Below, in pieces: positions 53,126-63,183 of a DNA stretch of 64,000 nucleotides. This stretch comes from Undibacterium sp. (lineage in GTDB: Bacteria > Pseudomonadota > Gammaproteobacteria > Burkholderiales > Burkholderiaceae_D). The position numbers and the translations under genes are program-made. Numbering within the stretch: position 1 is the first letter of the stretch; each line of letters starts with the position of its first letter. The notes under the pieces are model-generated. The model was given only the letters and a program-made list of their open reading frames with translations, was not told where the DNA came from and did not search any database. Location: contig JAUSNO010000016.1 in assembly GCA_030645915.1 (NCBI GenBank), forward strand, positions 62,001 through 126,000. The letters run 5' to 3'.

Positions 53126-54598
53126 TTACATCAAAATAATGTCGTATTGCTCTTGATGAAAAACATTCTCGACCTGAAGTGAAATTGGTTTTCCGATGAA
53201 GTCACCTAGCATGGCCAGATGTTGCGACTCTTCTTCCAGAAACATGTCCACTACGATTTGTGAAGCGATGATGCGGAACTCACGCGGGTTGAATTGCTTG
53301 GCTTCACGTAGTAACTCTCGCAGTATTTCGTAGCAGATGGTGCGGGCGGTTTTGACTTGTCCTTTGCCACTGCAAGCAGGGCAGGGCTCGCATAAAATGT
53401 GTGCGAGTGATTCTCTGGTTCGCTTGCGTGTGACTTCAACTAAACCCAGCGCAGAATAACCGGACACGGAAAGTTTGGTGCGGTCGCGTGATAATGCTTT
53501 ATTTAATTCAGCCAGTACTGCAGTTTTGTGTTCTTCATTCTCCATGTCAATAATATCGAGAATGATGATGCCACCCAAGTTGCGCAAGCGTAGCTGGCGC
53601 GCAATGGCGAGCGCAGCTTCCAGATTGGTTTTGAAGATGGTATCGTCAAAATTACGACCTGCAACGAAGCTACCTGTATTGACGTCTATTGTCGTCATTG
53701 CCTCGGTCTGATCGATGATCAGATAACCGCCAGACTTGAGATTGACACGGCGCCCCAGCGCACGCTCAATTTCTTCTTCCACACCATACAAATCGAATAA
53801 GGGACGCTCGCCTGTATAGTGCTGCAGTTTGGGTAATACGGAGGGCGTATAGGTCGTTGCAAATTCGACCAACATAAGATAATTTTCTCTTGAATCCACC
53901 TGTATGCTATCGGTCTCTTCGTTGACAAAATCACGCATCACCCTTTGCGCCAGATTCAGATCTTGATGCAATAGAGTCGTGCTTGGCTGGGTTTTTGCAA
54001 GTTGAGTGATGGTAGCCCAGGTCCTACGCAGATATTCGACATCGGTCTTTAGATCCTGGTCTGAAGCGTCTTCTGCCATCGTGCGAACGATGAAGCCGCC
54101 TTTTTCATCGACCTGCTGCAATCCTTTTACTTTGTTACGCAGGGCTTCGCGTTCCGCCTCGTTTTCTATGCGCTGCGAAATGCCTATATGTGAATCTTGC
54201 GGAAGGTAGACCAGCATGCGTCCAGCAATCGATATCTGTGTTGAAAGCCGGGCACCTTTGGTACCGATAGGATCTTTAACCACCTGAACGGTCACAGATT
54301 GACCATCGTATAAAAGTTTTTCGATCGGTGTCAGTGCATTGCTATTGCCGCCTTCCTGGGATTGCGTACGCGCATCAAAAATATCGGCAACGTGCAGAAA
54401 TGCGGCGCGCTCAAGTCCGATATCGATGAAGGCCGATTGCATTCCGGGAAGTACCCGCACGACTTTTCCGAGGTAAATATTGCCGACCAAACCACGGGAT
54501 AGCGTGCGTTCAATGTGAAGTTCTTGCACCGCGCCCTGAAAAATAAGGGCAACGCGAGTTTCTTGCGGAGTGATGTTGATGAGGAGATTTTCGCTCAT
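53126..54598 (-). CDS. rng: Ribonuclease G
   Basis: A 490-residue endoribonuclease of the RNase E/G family, used in 16S rRNA 5' maturation and mRNA decay. The S1 domain (about 38-125) contains GLERAAFLHVADIF. Catalytic aspartates are in TTIDVNTGSF (about 300-309) and IIILDIIDM (about 340-348), and the zinc-link is CEPCPACSGKG (about 403-413). There is no long RNase E-type C-terminal scaffold. It ends a seven-gene minus-strand run of purD-hemF-nadD-rsfS-rlmH-maf-rng, 10 bp after maf. Confidence 0.95.
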   Translation of the reverse strand: MSENLLINITPQETRVALIFQGAVQELHIERTLSRGLVGNIYLGKVVRVLPGMQSAFIDIGLERAAFLHVADIFDARTQSQEGGNSNALTPIEKLLYDGQSVTVQVVKDPIGTKGARLSTQISIAGRMLVYLPQDSHIGISQRIENEAEREALRNKVKGLQQVDEKGGFIVRTMAEDASDQDLKTDVEYLRRTWATITQLAKTQPSTTLLHQDLNLAQRVMRDFVNEETDSIQVDSRENYLMLVEFATTYTPSVLPKLQHYTGERPLFDLYGVEEEIERALGRRVNLKSGGYLIIDQTEAMTTIDVNTGSFVAGRNFDDTIFKTNLEAALAIARQLRLRNLGGIIILDIIDMENEEHKTAVLAELNKALSRDRTKLSVSGYSALGLVEVTRKRTRESLAHILCEPCPACSGKGQVKTARTICYEILRELLREAKQFNPREFRIIASQIVVDMFLEEESQHLAMLGDFIGKPISLQVENVFHQEQYDIILM

Positions 54599-54608
54599 AA
54601 ATTAAAAA

Positions 54609-55253
54609 TTAGGAGAGTTCAATACCTGCCTGCCGTAACAAAACTGTAGTCTCAAACAGAGGTAGTCCCATGATGCCAGAATAGCTGCCGCTGATGTGAG
54701 AAATAAAGCGCGCAGCCAAGCCTTGGATGCCGTAACCGCCAGCTTTATCGTAGGGTTCTTGTGTGGCACAATACGCGCGAATTTGCTCTTCGGTTAAGCA
54801 GGCAAAAGTCACATCGGACGTTTGTATACAATGAAAATTTGATTCATGATAATGCACGGCCAGGCTAGTGAGAACCTGATGCGTCTTACCAGAAAGTTGT
54901 CTCAACATCTGTATCGCTTCATCATGATCGGCTGGCTTGCCGAGAATTTTCTGATCGATGACCACGGTAGTGTCTGCTGCCAGGACAGGATGCAATGGCA
55001 ATCTTCGGGCTAGCATGAAGGTCCATGCGGTACTGGCTTTTTCCTGGGTGACGCGGGAAACATAGGCTTCAGGCAGTTCATCCGGAAACACAATTTCAGA
55101 CACATCAGGGCCGCGTGGCATGGCATCACGGAGTAGCAGCAACTCGAAGTCAATGCCAACCTGGCGTAACAATTCACGACGGCGAGGACTTTTTGAGGCC
55201 AGATAGATTTTATGTTGGGCTTTATGTTGAATTTTATTTTGTGTAAGAGGCAT
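54609..55253 (-). CDS. maf: Maf family nucleoside triphosphate pyrophosphatase
   Basis: A 214-residue house-cleaning pyrophosphatase that hydrolyses abnormal or excess nucleoside triphosphates. The N-terminal motif ASKSPRRRELLRQVGIDF (about 19-36), the loop VLAADTTVV (about 90-98, catalytic Asp) and YGIQGLAARFI (about 173-183) are diagnostic of Maf. The AADTTV loop and YGIQGLA favour dTTP/UTP-type specificity. It lies 33 bp after rlmH. Confidence 0.93.
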   Translation of the reverse strand: MPLTQNKIQHKAQHKIYLASKSPRRRELLRQVGIDFELLLLRDAMPRGPDVSEIVFPDELPEAYVSRVTQEKASTAWTFMLARRLPLHPVLAADTTVVIDQKILGKPADHDEAIQMLRQLSGKTHQVLTSLAVHYHESNFHCIQTSDVTFACLTEEQIRAYCATQEPYDKAGGYGIQGLAARFISHISGSYSGIMGLPLFETTVLLRQAGIELS

Positions 55254-55286
55254 AGTCCCTCCAGCAGCAGATGTGAATACTTGTGA

Positions 55287-55757
55287 TCATACTCTATGAT
55301 AAGGATGATTTTGCGTAATCGACCAGGCGCGATATAGCTGTTCAGCAAGTAATACCCGCACCATGCCATGCGGTAAAGTGAGACTGGAAATACGAATCAG
55401 CATATCTGCCTTGGATTTGAATTGCGCATCCAGTCCGTCGGCTCCACCGATGACAAAAACCACGTCGCGCCCATCCTGTTGCCATAGCGTGAGCTGTTGC
55501 GAAAGTCCTACTGAGGTGAGATCTTTGCCATGTTCATCCAATGCGATGACGCGTGCATTTTTTGGTATGACCGCTTCTATCCGGGTACGTTCGAGCGCCA
55601 TGACGGTTTCTGCCGTTTTGCTTCCGGAGCGTTCTACCGGTTTGATTTCTTTAATGTGCACCCTGCATTCGGGTGGCATGCGCTTGGCGTATTCTTGGTA
55701 GGCAGTTTCTATCCAGGCTGGCATTTTATGCCCGACGGCGGCGATGATGAGTTGCAT
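55287..55757 (-). CDS. rlmH: 23S rRNA (pseudouridine-1915-N3)-methyltransferase
   Basis: A 156-residue SPOUT methyltransferase that modifies pseudouridine 1915 in helix 69 of assembled ribosomes. It starts [15 protein letters not shown] and has the SAM-binding knot elements [10 protein letters not shown] (about 102-111) and [20 protein letters not shown] (about 127-146), ending HPYHRV, the conserved C-terminus. ATG 55757 is chosen over 55823 by family length (155-156). It follows rsfS in the ribosome-related cluster. Confidence 0.96.
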   Translation of the reverse strand: MQLIIAAVGHKMPAWIETAYQEYAKRMPPECRVHIKEIKPVERSGSKTAETVMALERTRIEAVIPKNARVIALDEHGKDLTSVGLSQQLTLWQQDGRDVVFVIGGADGLDAQFKSKADMLIRISSLTLPHGMVRVLLAEQLYRAWSITQNHPYHRV

Positions 55758-55865
55758 GAATGATGGGGAATGATGCGCGAAGTAGGCGGGAATTGTCGCG
55801 TTTGGCAATTGTTCTTGGATCACTCAGTACAGAGTTAATCCGGGTGCTATTTGAAATGTGTGATG

Positions 55866-55903
55866 TAAAGTAGGCAGCAGATTTACTGATGCTACCTACT
55901 TTA
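55866..55903 (-). terminator. Hairpin between rsfS and rlmH
   Basis: 14-bp arms beginning TAAAGTAGG (55866-55879) and ending CCTACTTTA (55890-55903), with one non-Watson-Crick position. No T run follows on the minus strand, so it may attenuate or stabilise the message and not end it. Confidence 0.55.
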
Positions 55904-55932
55904 CTTCCGGAATTGCATTATCCGGTTATCAC

Positions 55933-56673
55933 TTAAGCAGCTGTCTTGCTGCGGGTTGTGGCGCGTTTGGTTGCAGCTTGTTTGGCTGAGGCCGTTGCCG
56001 TTTTTGTTGAGGCAACTTTAACGCGGGCACCAGCAGGCGTTTTAACACGTGGCTTCTTGACTGGCGCTGCCGTACTTGTCTTGGTCGTACCGGCCGTTTT
56101 ACTTGCGCTTGGCTTGCGCACTGGTTTTGCGGGTGCCGCGTCAGTCGCCGCTTTGTTAGCGCGTGGTTTGCGTACTGGTTTTTTGACGTCGTCATCCAGA
56201 GTTGTCTGGATCGCCATCATGTCTGGTGTAACTTCGACTGGCGCCGCTTTGCTGCGGCTGGCGCGTTTTGGTTTTTCGCCAGACGCTTCTTCCGGTTCGG
56301 AAGCTTTGGCCAAGCCCTTGACAGTGCGTTTCGCTGCACCGAATTTAACTTCCTTCTCACCCCAGAGTTCTTCCAGGCGATAGTAGGCACGGATAGCCGG
56401 TTGCATGATGTGGACAACCATGTCGCCCAGATCAACCAGCACCCATTCGCCAGTCGTTTCACCTTCCATGCCGATAATCTCGCCACCGTTTTCTTTTACT
56501 GCATCACGTACCGATGCAGCAAGCGCTTTGGTTTGACGGTTGGAGGTACCGGAGGCAATCGCGACGCGATCGAACAGGCTAGTAAGGTGTACTGTGTCGA
56601 AGACTTGAATATCTTGCGCCTTGACGTCTTCCAGTGCTTCAACGACTAGGGTTTGTAATTTTTTGATGTCCAT
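55933..56673 (-). CDS. rsfS: Ribosomal silencing factor RsfS with long basic tail
   Basis: A 246-residue protein. Residues about 1-112 are a normal RsfS/IojAP domain (VEALEDVKAQDIQVFDT, DRVAIASGTSNRQTKALA, WVLVDLGDMVVHIM, YRLEELW), which binds L14 and blocks subunit joining. The rest, about 130 residues, is Lys/Ala/Thr/Pro-rich with KPRxxK-like repeats, reminiscent of histone H1 or AlgP tails. RsfS usually ends near residue 105-120, so the protein is about twice normal length. The tail could bind rRNA or DNA. ATG 56673 is chosen over 56799 by family alignment. It lies 11 bp after nadD. Confidence 0.93.
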   Translation of the reverse strand: MDIKKLQTLVVEALEDVKAQDIQVFDTVHLTSLFDRVAIASGTSNRQTKALAASVRDAVKENGGEIIGMEGETTGEWVLVDLGDMVVHIMQPAIRAYYRLEELWGEKEVKFGAAKRTVKGLAKASEPEEASGEKPKRASRSKAAPVEVTPDMMAIQTTLDDDVKKPVRKPRANKAATDAAPAKPVRKPSASKTAGTTKTSTAAPVKKPRVKTPAGARVKVASTKTATASAKQAATKRATTRSKTAA

Positions 56674-56684
56674 ATGATCTGTAT

Positions 56685-57356
56685 TTATCTGTATAAATGA
56701 TGTTGTTGAATATAGTCTAACACCTTGCTTGGTATTAGCGATGTTGTTTGCTGTTTTTGCTTCAATTCGCGGCGAATGTCGGTGGCGGATACATCCCATG
56801 CCAAATCTTGTGCAATAAAGGTTTTACCTGCAGGAGCCCGCTTAATTTCTTGCAGTGTCCCTTTTCTTTCGCTCCATTCTTGTGCCACTTCTTGGTTGAT
56901 ACTATTTTCGTCTAGCGTAAATCCCGGTCTGGCGGCAACGCAAATGTGTGCCAGGGTAAACAATTGCCTCCACTGTTTCCAGGTATGTAAATTTTGCAAC
57001 TGATCTGCGCCGATCAGAAAAACGATGGATGTTTTATCTCCCAACTCCGCGCGCAGTTTGTTCAAAGTTTCTACGCTGTAGCTAGGCTGTTGCTGTTGCG
57101 CACGTTCAATTTCCTGCCGGTCTATTACTACGGGTAAGTCGAAGTCAATGTCAAAAGCCAGCTTTAACATTTGCATACGGTGTTCTGCGCTGACGACCAG
57201 TTCACTCTTCTGCCAGGGTTGTCCTGAGGGAATAAGTCGTAGTTCCTGCGGCTGTAATAGTGTAACAAAGTGCTTTGCCAGCGCCACATGCCCGCAATGC
57301 ACCGGGTCAAAGCTGCCGCCTAAAATCAGCACGCAGCGATATGGATTTATACCCAT
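56685..57356 (-). CDS. nadD: Nicotinate-nucleotide adenylyltransferase
   Basis: A 223-residue enzyme making deamido-NAD from nicotinate mononucleotide and ATP. The nucleotidyltransferase motif is [17 protein letters not shown] (about 13-29; the HxGH signature is HCGH), and the C-terminal ISATDIR-type motif is [10 protein letters not shown] (about 189-198). It overlaps the end of hemF by 10 bp, so they are translationally coupled, and precedes rsfS, a very common pairing. Confidence 0.95.
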   Translation of the reverse strand: MGINPYRCVLILGGSFDPVHCGHVALAKHFVTLLQPQELRLIPSGQPWQKSELVVSAEHRMQMLKLAFDIDFDLPVVIDRQEIERAQQQQPSYSVETLNKLRAELGDKTSIVFLIGADQLQNLHTWKQWRQLFTLAHICVAARPGFTLDENSINQEVAQEWSERKGTLQEIKRAPAGKTFIAQDLAWDVSATDIRRELKQKQQTTSLIPSKVLDYIQQHHLYR

Positions 57357-58246
57357 TCCTTATGTACCAAAAAATCTGTTGCGAGTTTGGCCTCTGGACT
57401 GCCCGCTTCCGGTTTCCAGTCATAACGCCATTTAACGACCGGCGGCATCGACATCAATATTGATTCAGTTCTGCCGCCAGATTGAAGACCAAATAAAGTA
57501 CCACGATCAAACACCAGATTAAATTCAACATAACGTCCGCGACGGTACGCCTGAAAATCACGTTCGTTTTCACCATAGGCGATATCTTTGCGTTTTTCAA
57601 GAATCGGTTGATATGCCGCGACAAACGCGTCGCCCACACTTCTGGTCATCGCAAAGCTGGAGGTAAAATCAAGTTCATTGAAATCATCAAAAAAGATACC
57701 ACCGACACCGCGCGCTTCCTTGCGATGTTTGAGATAAAAATACTCGTCACACCATTTTTTAAAGCGCGGATGCAGATCATCACCATAAGGGCTGAGGGCA
57801 TCTTTGCAGGTCTGATGAAAATGCTGCGCATCTTCGACAACGCCATAGTACGGCGTCAAATCCATTCCGCCGCCAAACCACCATACGGGCACCGTGCCTT
57901 CTGCATAAGTAGTAAAGAACCGCACGTTCATATGCACGGTCGGCGCATACGGATTGCGCGGGTGCAGGACAAGTGAGACCCCCATCGCCTCCCATTTTCT
58001 TCCTGCAAGTTCAGGGCGACTGGCGGCAGCTGATGGCGGTAGACTATTTCCCATCACATGAGAAAAATTGACTCCGCCTCGCTCGAAGACATTGCCCTCT
58101 TCGATGACACGTGAGATACCGCCGCCACCTTCTGGGCGTTGCCAGCTATCGGTCAAGAAAGGCTTGCCATCCACGGCTTCCATTGCCGCCACAATGCGTG
58201 ATTGCAGATCCAATAGATAATTTTTTACAGAGGCGGAATCGGTCAT
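57347..58246 (-). CDS. hemF: Oxygen-dependent coproporphyrinogen III oxidase
   Basis: A 299-residue haem biosynthesis enzyme that oxidatively decarboxylates coproporphyrinogen III using O2. Diagnostic segments are [21 protein letters not shown], read here in part (GGGISRV, about 38-44), [13 protein letters not shown] (about 95-107), [13 protein letters not shown] (about 116-128) and GGIFFDDFN (about 180-188). Its presence implies aerobic life. ATG 58246 is preferred over 58297 on family length. It lies 23 bp after purD. Confidence 0.95.
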   Translation of the reverse strand: MTDSASVKNYLLDLQSRIVAAMEAVDGKPFLTDSWQRPEGGGGISRVIEEGNVFERGGVNFSHVMGNSLPPSAAASRPELAGRKWEAMGVSLVLHPRNPYAPTVHMNVRFFTTYAEGTVPVWWFGGGMDLTPYYGVVEDAQHFHQTCKDALSPYGDDLHPRFKKWCDEYFYLKHRKEARGVGGIFFDDFNELDFTSSFAMTRSVGDAFVAAYQPILEKRKDIAYGENERDFQAYRRGRYVEFNLVFDRGTLFGLQSGGRTESILMSMPPVVKWRYDWKPEAGSPEAKLATDFLVHKEWV

Positions 58247-58269
58247 GTGCGTGTCAATAGTTTGCGTTT

Positions 58270-59544
58270 TTAGTGTTTTTTGTTGAGCGCGCGCCAACCG
58301 ATATCACGCCTATACTGCGCGCCGTCAAAATGAATTTTTTCTACTGTTTCATAGGCATTCTTTTGCGCCAGTTTGACAGTGTCTCCCAATCCAACGACAC
58401 ATAAGACTCGACCGCCGTTGGTGATCAAGCGTCCATCTAATACAGTGGTGCCCGCATGAAATGTAATGCAGTCGGTAGTCTCTGCCGGAATGCCGGAAAT
58501 GACATCACCCTTACGAGGCGCATCCGGATAGCCTGCCGCAGCCATGACTACGCCCATTGCAGTGCGTCTGTCCCATTCGAGCTCGATAGTGTCCAGGGTG
58601 CCGTTCACTGCGTGCTCCATGACGGTGACCAGATCGGTTTTCAAGCGCGCCATGATAGGCTGTGTTTCCGGGTCACCCATGCGGCAATTGAATTCCAGTG
58701 TTTTCGGGTTGCCTTGGTCGTCTATCATCAAGCCGGCATACAGAAAACCTGTGAAGACGATGCCGTCTTTTGCCATGCCTTGTACGGTCGGTTGGATGAT
58801 TTCGCGCATCACGCGTGCATGCAGTTGTGGGGTCACAATTGGTGCTGGCGAGTAAGCGCCCATGCCACCGGTGTTTGGTCCCAGATCATCATCGAGCAAA
58901 CGCTTGTGATCCTGACTGGTGGCCAAAGGCAAAATGTTTTTGCCATCAACCATGACGATGAAACTTGCTTCTTCACCGGCCAAAAATTCTTCAATGACCA
59001 CACGCGCACCGGCGTCGCCCAGGCTATTGTCGGACAACATCATATCGACTGCGCCATGAGCTTCGTCCAGGCTCATGGCAACGACTACGCCTTTGCCGGC
59101 AGCCAAGCCATCTGCCTTGATGACGATAGGGGCGCCTTTGAGATCAATGTAGGCATGTGCCGCGCTCAGGTCGGAGAAGGTTTGATATTCCGCCGTAGGG
59201 ATCGCGTGACGTTGCATGAAAGCCTTGGCGAAATCCTTGGAGCTTTCCAGCTGCGCGGCTTCTTTAGTCGGGCCAAAAATCTTCAACTCTTTAGCGCGAA
59301 AAATATTCACAATACCCGCAGCCAGTGGCACTTCCGGGCCGACTACCGTGATATCAATTTTTTCCTGTATGGCAAATTCGGCCAAGGCATGTGGGTTGCT
59401 GAGGGGTATCGTTTTTAAATGTGGGTGCAACGCAGTCCCGCCATTGCCTGGCGCAACGAATACCGTCTGTATACGCTCGGATTGCACTAATTTCCAGGCA
59501 ATAGCATGTTCACGTCCACCGGAGCCAACAACAAGAATTTTCAT
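58270..59544 (-). CDS. purD: Phosphoribosylamine-glycine ligase
   Basis: A 424-residue ATP-grasp enzyme, second step of de novo purine synthesis. It starts [19 protein letters not shown], with [11 protein letters not shown] (about 69-79), the ATP-grasp segment [18 protein letters not shown] (about 135-152), and [19 protein letters not shown] (about 214-232), all diagnostic. Length fits. It opens the purD-to-rng gene run, 39 bp after yebC. Confidence 0.97.
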   Translation of the reverse strand: MKILVVGSGGREHAIAWKLVQSERIQTVFVAPGNGGTALHPHLKTIPLSNPHALAEFAIQEKIDITVVGPEVPLAAGIVNIFRAKELKIFGPTKEAAQLESSKDFAKAFMQRHAIPTAEYQTFSDLSAAHAYIDLKGAPIVIKADGLAAGKGVVVAMSLDEAHGAVDMMLSDNSLGDAGARVVIEEFLAGEEASFIVMVDGKNILPLATSQDHKRLLDDDLGPNTGGMGAYSPAPIVTPQLHARVMREIIQPTVQGMAKDGIVFTGFLYAGLMIDDQGNPKTLEFNCRMGDPETQPIMARLKTDLVTVMEHAVNGTLDTIELEWDRRTAMGVVMAAAGYPDAPRKGDVISGIPAETTDCITFHAGTTVLDGRLITNGGRVLCVVGLGDTVKLAQKNAYETVEKIHFDGAQYRRDIGWRALNKKH

Positions 59545-59583
59545 AATATTTTTCGAATCAATCTTCTGAATTAATTTTCTGCA

Positions 59584-60309
59584 TTAATCTTCAATAATGG
59601 CGTTGGTAAACACTTCCTGAACATCGTCCAGGTTTTCCAGCGCGTCAATTAATTTTTGCATTTTTACCGCGTCGTCACCCGTAAACACAGTTTCTGTTTG
59701 CGGCTTCATGACGACTTCTGCCATCTCGGATTTAAAGCCGGCTTTTTCCAGTGCATCTTTCACTGCGGATAAGTCGTGCGGCGGCGTCAATACTTCGATA
59801 CCGCCTTCTTCGTCTGTCGTGACATCGTCGGCGCCGGCTTCCAGTGCTGCTTCCATCAAGGCATCTTCGTTAGTGCCAGGGGCAAAATACATCTGCCCGC
59901 AATGGGTGAACAGGAAGGCAACGGAGCCTTCATTGCCCATATTGCCGCCATTCTTATTGAAGGCATTGCGCACCTCGGCCACAGTGCGGACACGATTGTC
60001 GGTCATGCAGTCAACCACGACAGCTGCGCCGCCGACACCATAACCTTCATAGCGCACTTCTTCATAATTCGCGCCTTCCAGCGTGCCTGCACCGCGTTGT
60101 ATCGCGCGCGTGACATTCTCTTTCGGCATATTCGCGTCAGCTGCTTTATCTACAGCAAGGCGCAAGCGCGGGTTGGTGCTGACGTCTTCTCCACCCATGC
60201 GTGCACCAACAGTAATTTCCTTGATAAGACGCGTCCAGACCTTGCCACGCTTGGCATCGGTCGCCGCTTTCTTATGCTTGATATTTGCCCATTTACTATG
60301 TCCAGCCAT
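59584..60309 (-). CDS. yebC: YebC/PmpR family protein
   Basis: A 241-residue member of the YebC/PmpR family, described as a transcriptional regulator; recent work ties relatives to translation of proline-rich stretches. It begins [20 protein letters not shown], the family signature, followed by [20 protein letters not shown] (about 103-122) and [13 protein letters not shown] (about 137-149). Length is typical. It is upstream of purD on the same strand. Confidence 0.95.
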   Translation of the reverse strand: MAGHSKWANIKHKKAATDAKRGKVWTRLIKEITVGARMGGEDVSTNPRLRLAVDKAADANMPKENVTRAIQRGAGTLEGANYEEVRYEGYGVGGAAVVVDCMTDNRVRTVAEVRNAFNKNGGNMGNEGSVAFLFTHCGQMYFAPGTNEDALMEAALEAGADDVTTDEEGGIEVLTPPHDLSAVKDALEKAGFKSEMAEVVMKPQTETVFTGDDAVKMQKLIDALENLDDVQEVFTNAIIED

Positions 60310-60450
60310 GATCGCTCTCTCTAGATTTGCAATAGTTCACCATCGTTGCCGTATTTTTGCGGCAGGTTGGCGTAGCTTTGGTTTTATAATGAAGGGCGCT
60401 ATTCTAACATATTGATTTTATTCAAATTCCACAATAAAACAGCCAAAGCC

Positions 60451-62082
60451 ATGTCAAAACCCCTTCATATCGCCAAATCGCTTGTAAAAAAAGAAACTCT
60501 TGAGCTGAACTTGTTATCCGACTGGGCCAATCGCCATGGTTGCATTACCGGTGCAACTGGCACAGGCAAGACCGTTACTTTGCAAGTCATGGCACAGGCC
60601 TTTTCCGATATCGGCGTGCCGGTATTTATGGCAGACGTTAAAGGTGATCTGTCCGGCATGGCGCATGCCGGGCAGCTTTCGCCAAAAATGCAGCAGCGCA
60701 TAGAACAGTTAGCCATCGAGGTGCCGCAATGGCAGGCTTGCCCGGTCACCTTTTGGGATGTGTTTGGCAAACAGGGGCATCCGGTGCGCGCCACCATTTC
60801 AGATCTCGGACCTTTGTTACTGGGGCGTATGCTGAACCTGAATGAAACGCAGGCAGGCGTCATGCAGTTGGCTTTCAAGATTGCCGATGACAATGGCCTG
60901 CTGCTGCTTGATACCAAAGACTTGCGCGCCATGCTGCAGCATCTGGGCGATAACGCGGCCACTTTTCAAACTGAGTACGGCAATATTTCTGCCGCCAGCA
61001 TCGGTGCGATACAGCGCGGTTTGCTGGCGATTTCCGAGCAGGGCGGCGAACAGTTCTTTGGCGAGCCTATGCTCAATCTTGACGATATGCTGCAGACCGA
61101 TGCGTCCGGAAAAGGCGTGGTCAATATCCTGGCCGCTGATCAGTTGTTGCAATCGCCCAGACTGTACTCGACTTTCCTGTTGTGGATGCTCTCTGAGCTG
61201 TATGAGCATTTGCCGGAGGTCGGTGATCTGGATCAACCAAAGATGGTGTTTTTCTTCGATGAGGCGCATTTGTTATTCGACGAAGCCCCGAAGATTCTTT
61301 TACAAAAAATAGAACAAGTCGTGCGCCTGATACGCTCCAAAGGCGTAGGCGTGTATTTCGTGACACAAAATCCCCTGGATATTCCCGATACGGTGCTGGG
61401 TCAACTGGGCAATCGCGTTCAGCATGCCTTGCGTGCGTACACGCCACGCGATCAAAAGGCGGTGCAGGCCGCTGCCGAGACTTTCCGGCCGAATCCCGAT
61501 CTCGATACGGCGCAAGTCATCAGTGAACTCGGTGTGGGCGAAGCACTGATTTCTTTCCTGGATGAGAAGGGAAGGCCAAGCATTGTGCAACGCGGTTTTA
61601 TTCTGTCCCCCGCATCGCAGATAGGTGCCATCAGCGCCGAAGAACGGCAAAAAATCATCGCAAGCTCAATCGTCGCAGGTGTTTATGAGAAGGCCGTCGA
61701 TAGAGAGTCTGCCTACGAAAAATTGAAGGGGCGCGTGGCGGCAAGTGCCGCGCAGCGTTCTGACGTTCCAGCGGATTCTTCAGGAAATCCTGGCAATGAG
61801 TGGGGCAATTCTTCAGGCAATGCGCCCATTCCCCCCCATTCAGCGTCGCCTTCAAATAGCACGGCGAATCAACAGCAGCCAGCGCCGTCAGCGTCGGAAG
61901 AGGGTGGTATCGGCGGCGCATTAAACGACATGTTTGGCAATTTATTTGGCAGCGACAAGAGCAAACGCCGCAATGACAACGTAGCGGAAACCATGGTGAA
62001 ATCAGCTGTGCGTACGATAGGTTCGCAAGTGGGGCGAGAGATCATACGTGGCGTGCTAGGTTCGATTCTGAAGAAGCGTTAA
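60451..62082 (+). CDS. HerA-like ATPase, DUF853 (YjgR type)
   Basis: A 543-residue P-loop ATPase of the HerA/FtsK superfamily, DUF853 group. Walker A is [10 protein letters not shown] (about 29-38); Walker B is [14 protein letters not shown] (about 264-277), with an arginine-finger region near [16 protein letters not shown] (about 296-311). The C-terminal part (about 430-490) is a Ser/Asn/Gly/Pro-rich linker before a basic helical end ([15 protein letters not shown]). The substrate is unknown; relatives pump DNA. No NurA nuclease is next to it, so a HerA-NurA repair role is not indicated. ATG 60451 is chosen over 60412 by family start. Confidence 0.9.
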   Translation: MSKPLHIAKSLVKKETLELNLLSDWANRHGCITGATGTGKTVTLQVMAQAFSDIGVPVFMADVKGDLSGMAHAGQLSPKMQQRIEQLAIEVPQWQACPVTFWDVFGKQGHPVRATISDLGPLLLGRMLNLNETQAGVMQLAFKIADDNGLLLLDTKDLRAMLQHLGDNAATFQTEYGNISAASIGAIQRGLLAISEQGGEQFFGEPMLNLDDMLQTDASGKGVVNILAADQLLQSPRLYSTFLLWMLSELYEHLPEVGDLDQPKMVFFFDEAHLLFDEAPKILLQKIEQVVRLIRSKGVGVYFVTQNPLDIPDTVLGQLGNRVQHALRAYTPRDQKAVQAAAETFRPNPDLDTAQVISELGVGEALISFLDEKGRPSIVQRGFILSPASQIGAISAEERQKIIASSIVAGVYEKAVDRESAYEKLKGRVAASAAQRSDVPADSSGNPGNEWGNSSGNAPIPPHSASPSNSTANQQQPAPSASEEGGIGGALNDMFGNLFGSDKSKRRNDNVAETMVKSAVRTIGSQVGREIIRGVLGSILKKR

Positions 62083-62118
62083 CATCACCGGATTGCTTGG
62101 GAAATCAAAAACGGACAA

Positions 62119-62191
62119 GCCCATCACGCACTATCCATGCGGGTTTCCAGCCGCTCTGGCCTGTAGCCCGCATGGATAGTGCGTGATGGGC
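62119..62191. repeat. Palindromic repeat family, copy 7
   Basis: Perfect 25-bp arms (62119-62143 and 62167-62191) around a 23-base loop; the left arm contains CACGCACTATCCATGCGGG. The loop side carries GGTTTCCAGCC, the inverse of the GGCTGGAAACC found in copies 4 and 6. It lies between the HerA-like and DMT transporter genes. Confidence 0.9.
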
Positions 62192-62261
62192 ATGGTGCTA
62201 TTTGAATTTTCACGGATGCATTTGCTTTACAGCCCAACGGCTCGTCGCATAAGTCATTACA

Positions 62262-63182
62262 ATGGCAGCCATGAATCTTACACACCACCAGCTTCGCGAC
62301 CGACGGCATTATTTGATCGGCCTGGCCATTGCCATCTTTGCAGCAGTTTTATTTTCCGCCAAAGCCATAGTTGCCAAGTTAATTTATCGCTATCAGGTTG
62401 ATGCGGTGACGCTGATTGCCTTTCGTATGCTGTTTTCGTTGCCCATATTCGCCATCATCGCACTCTGGCAGGCGCGCAATGGCAGTCGCTTGTCCTGGCT
62501 TGATCGCGGACGGTTGATAGGCTTGGGTTTGGTTGGATATTACCTGTCCAGTTTTTTAGATTTTTTGGGTTTGCAGTACATTACTGCAGGTCTTGAGCGC
62601 TTGATTCTTTTTTTGACACCTTCTTTTGTTTTGTTGATTTCCGCCGTGTTTTTGAAGCGTAAAGTAAGTACCATTGAATGGGCCGCACTGGGTGTTTCTT
62701 ATCTAGGGATCGTGCTGGTTTTTTTGCATGACTTAAAATTTGGCGGTGATCAGGTGATGCTGGGCTCGGTGCTGGTTCTGGGGGCGGCGATTGCCTATGC
62801 CATGTACCTCATCCAATCCGGGCAACTGGTGATGCGGCTTGGTTCTTTGCGCTTGGTGTCGTATGCCATGTGCGTCTCGAGTGTTGCGTGTATTACGCAG
62901 TTTTTTGTATTGCGACCGGTATCCATGTTGGTTCAGCCGCATGAGGTATATTGGCTATCGCTGGTGAATGCAATTTTTTGTACGGTGTTTCCTGTGTTTT
63001 TGACCATGTTTGCGGTACAAAGAATCGGTGCTGCGACGACCTCCCAGGCTGGCATGATAGGGCCAGTGTCGACCCTATTTTTAGGAACGTTTTTCTTGGC
63101 TGAACCTGTCACTGGCTGGCAATTGGCGGGGACAGCTCTGGTATTAACCGGCATGTATTTACTGAGTAAAAAAAAGGACTGA
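62262..63182 (+). CDS. DMT-superfamily (EamA) transporter
   Basis: A 306-residue inner-membrane protein with ten predicted helices made of two EamA repeats (about 18-150 and 160-302). Visible features are FAAVLFSAKAIVAKLIY in helix 1 and FFLAEPVTGWQLAGTALVLTGMYLL at the end, partly quoted here, typical of drug/metabolite exporters. The substrate cannot be told. ATG 62271 is an alternative start. One base separates it from the next gene, so the two are co-transcribed. Confidence 0.88.
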   Translation: MAAMNLTHHQLRDRRHYLIGLAIAIFAAVLFSAKAIVAKLIYRYQVDAVTLIAFRMLFSLPIFAIIALWQARNGSRLSWLDRGRLIGLGLVGYYLSSFLDFLGLQYITAGLERLILFLTPSFVLLISAVFLKRKVSTIEWAALGVSYLGIVLVFLHDLKFGGDQVMLGSVLVLGAAIAYAMYLIQSGQLVMRLGSLRLVSYAMCVSSVACITQFFVLRPVSMLVQPHEVYWLSLVNAIFCTVFPVFLTMFAVQRIGAATTSQAGMIGPVSTLFLGTFFLAEPVTGWQLAGTALVLTGMYLLSKKKD

Positions 63183-63183
63183 G

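Noticed and set aside
58456-59418. A 320-codon frame on the plus strand opposite purD
   Set aside because: It lies wholly inside purD, whose motifs are intact. The product is His/Cys-rich with no recognisable domain, as expected of an antisense shadow.
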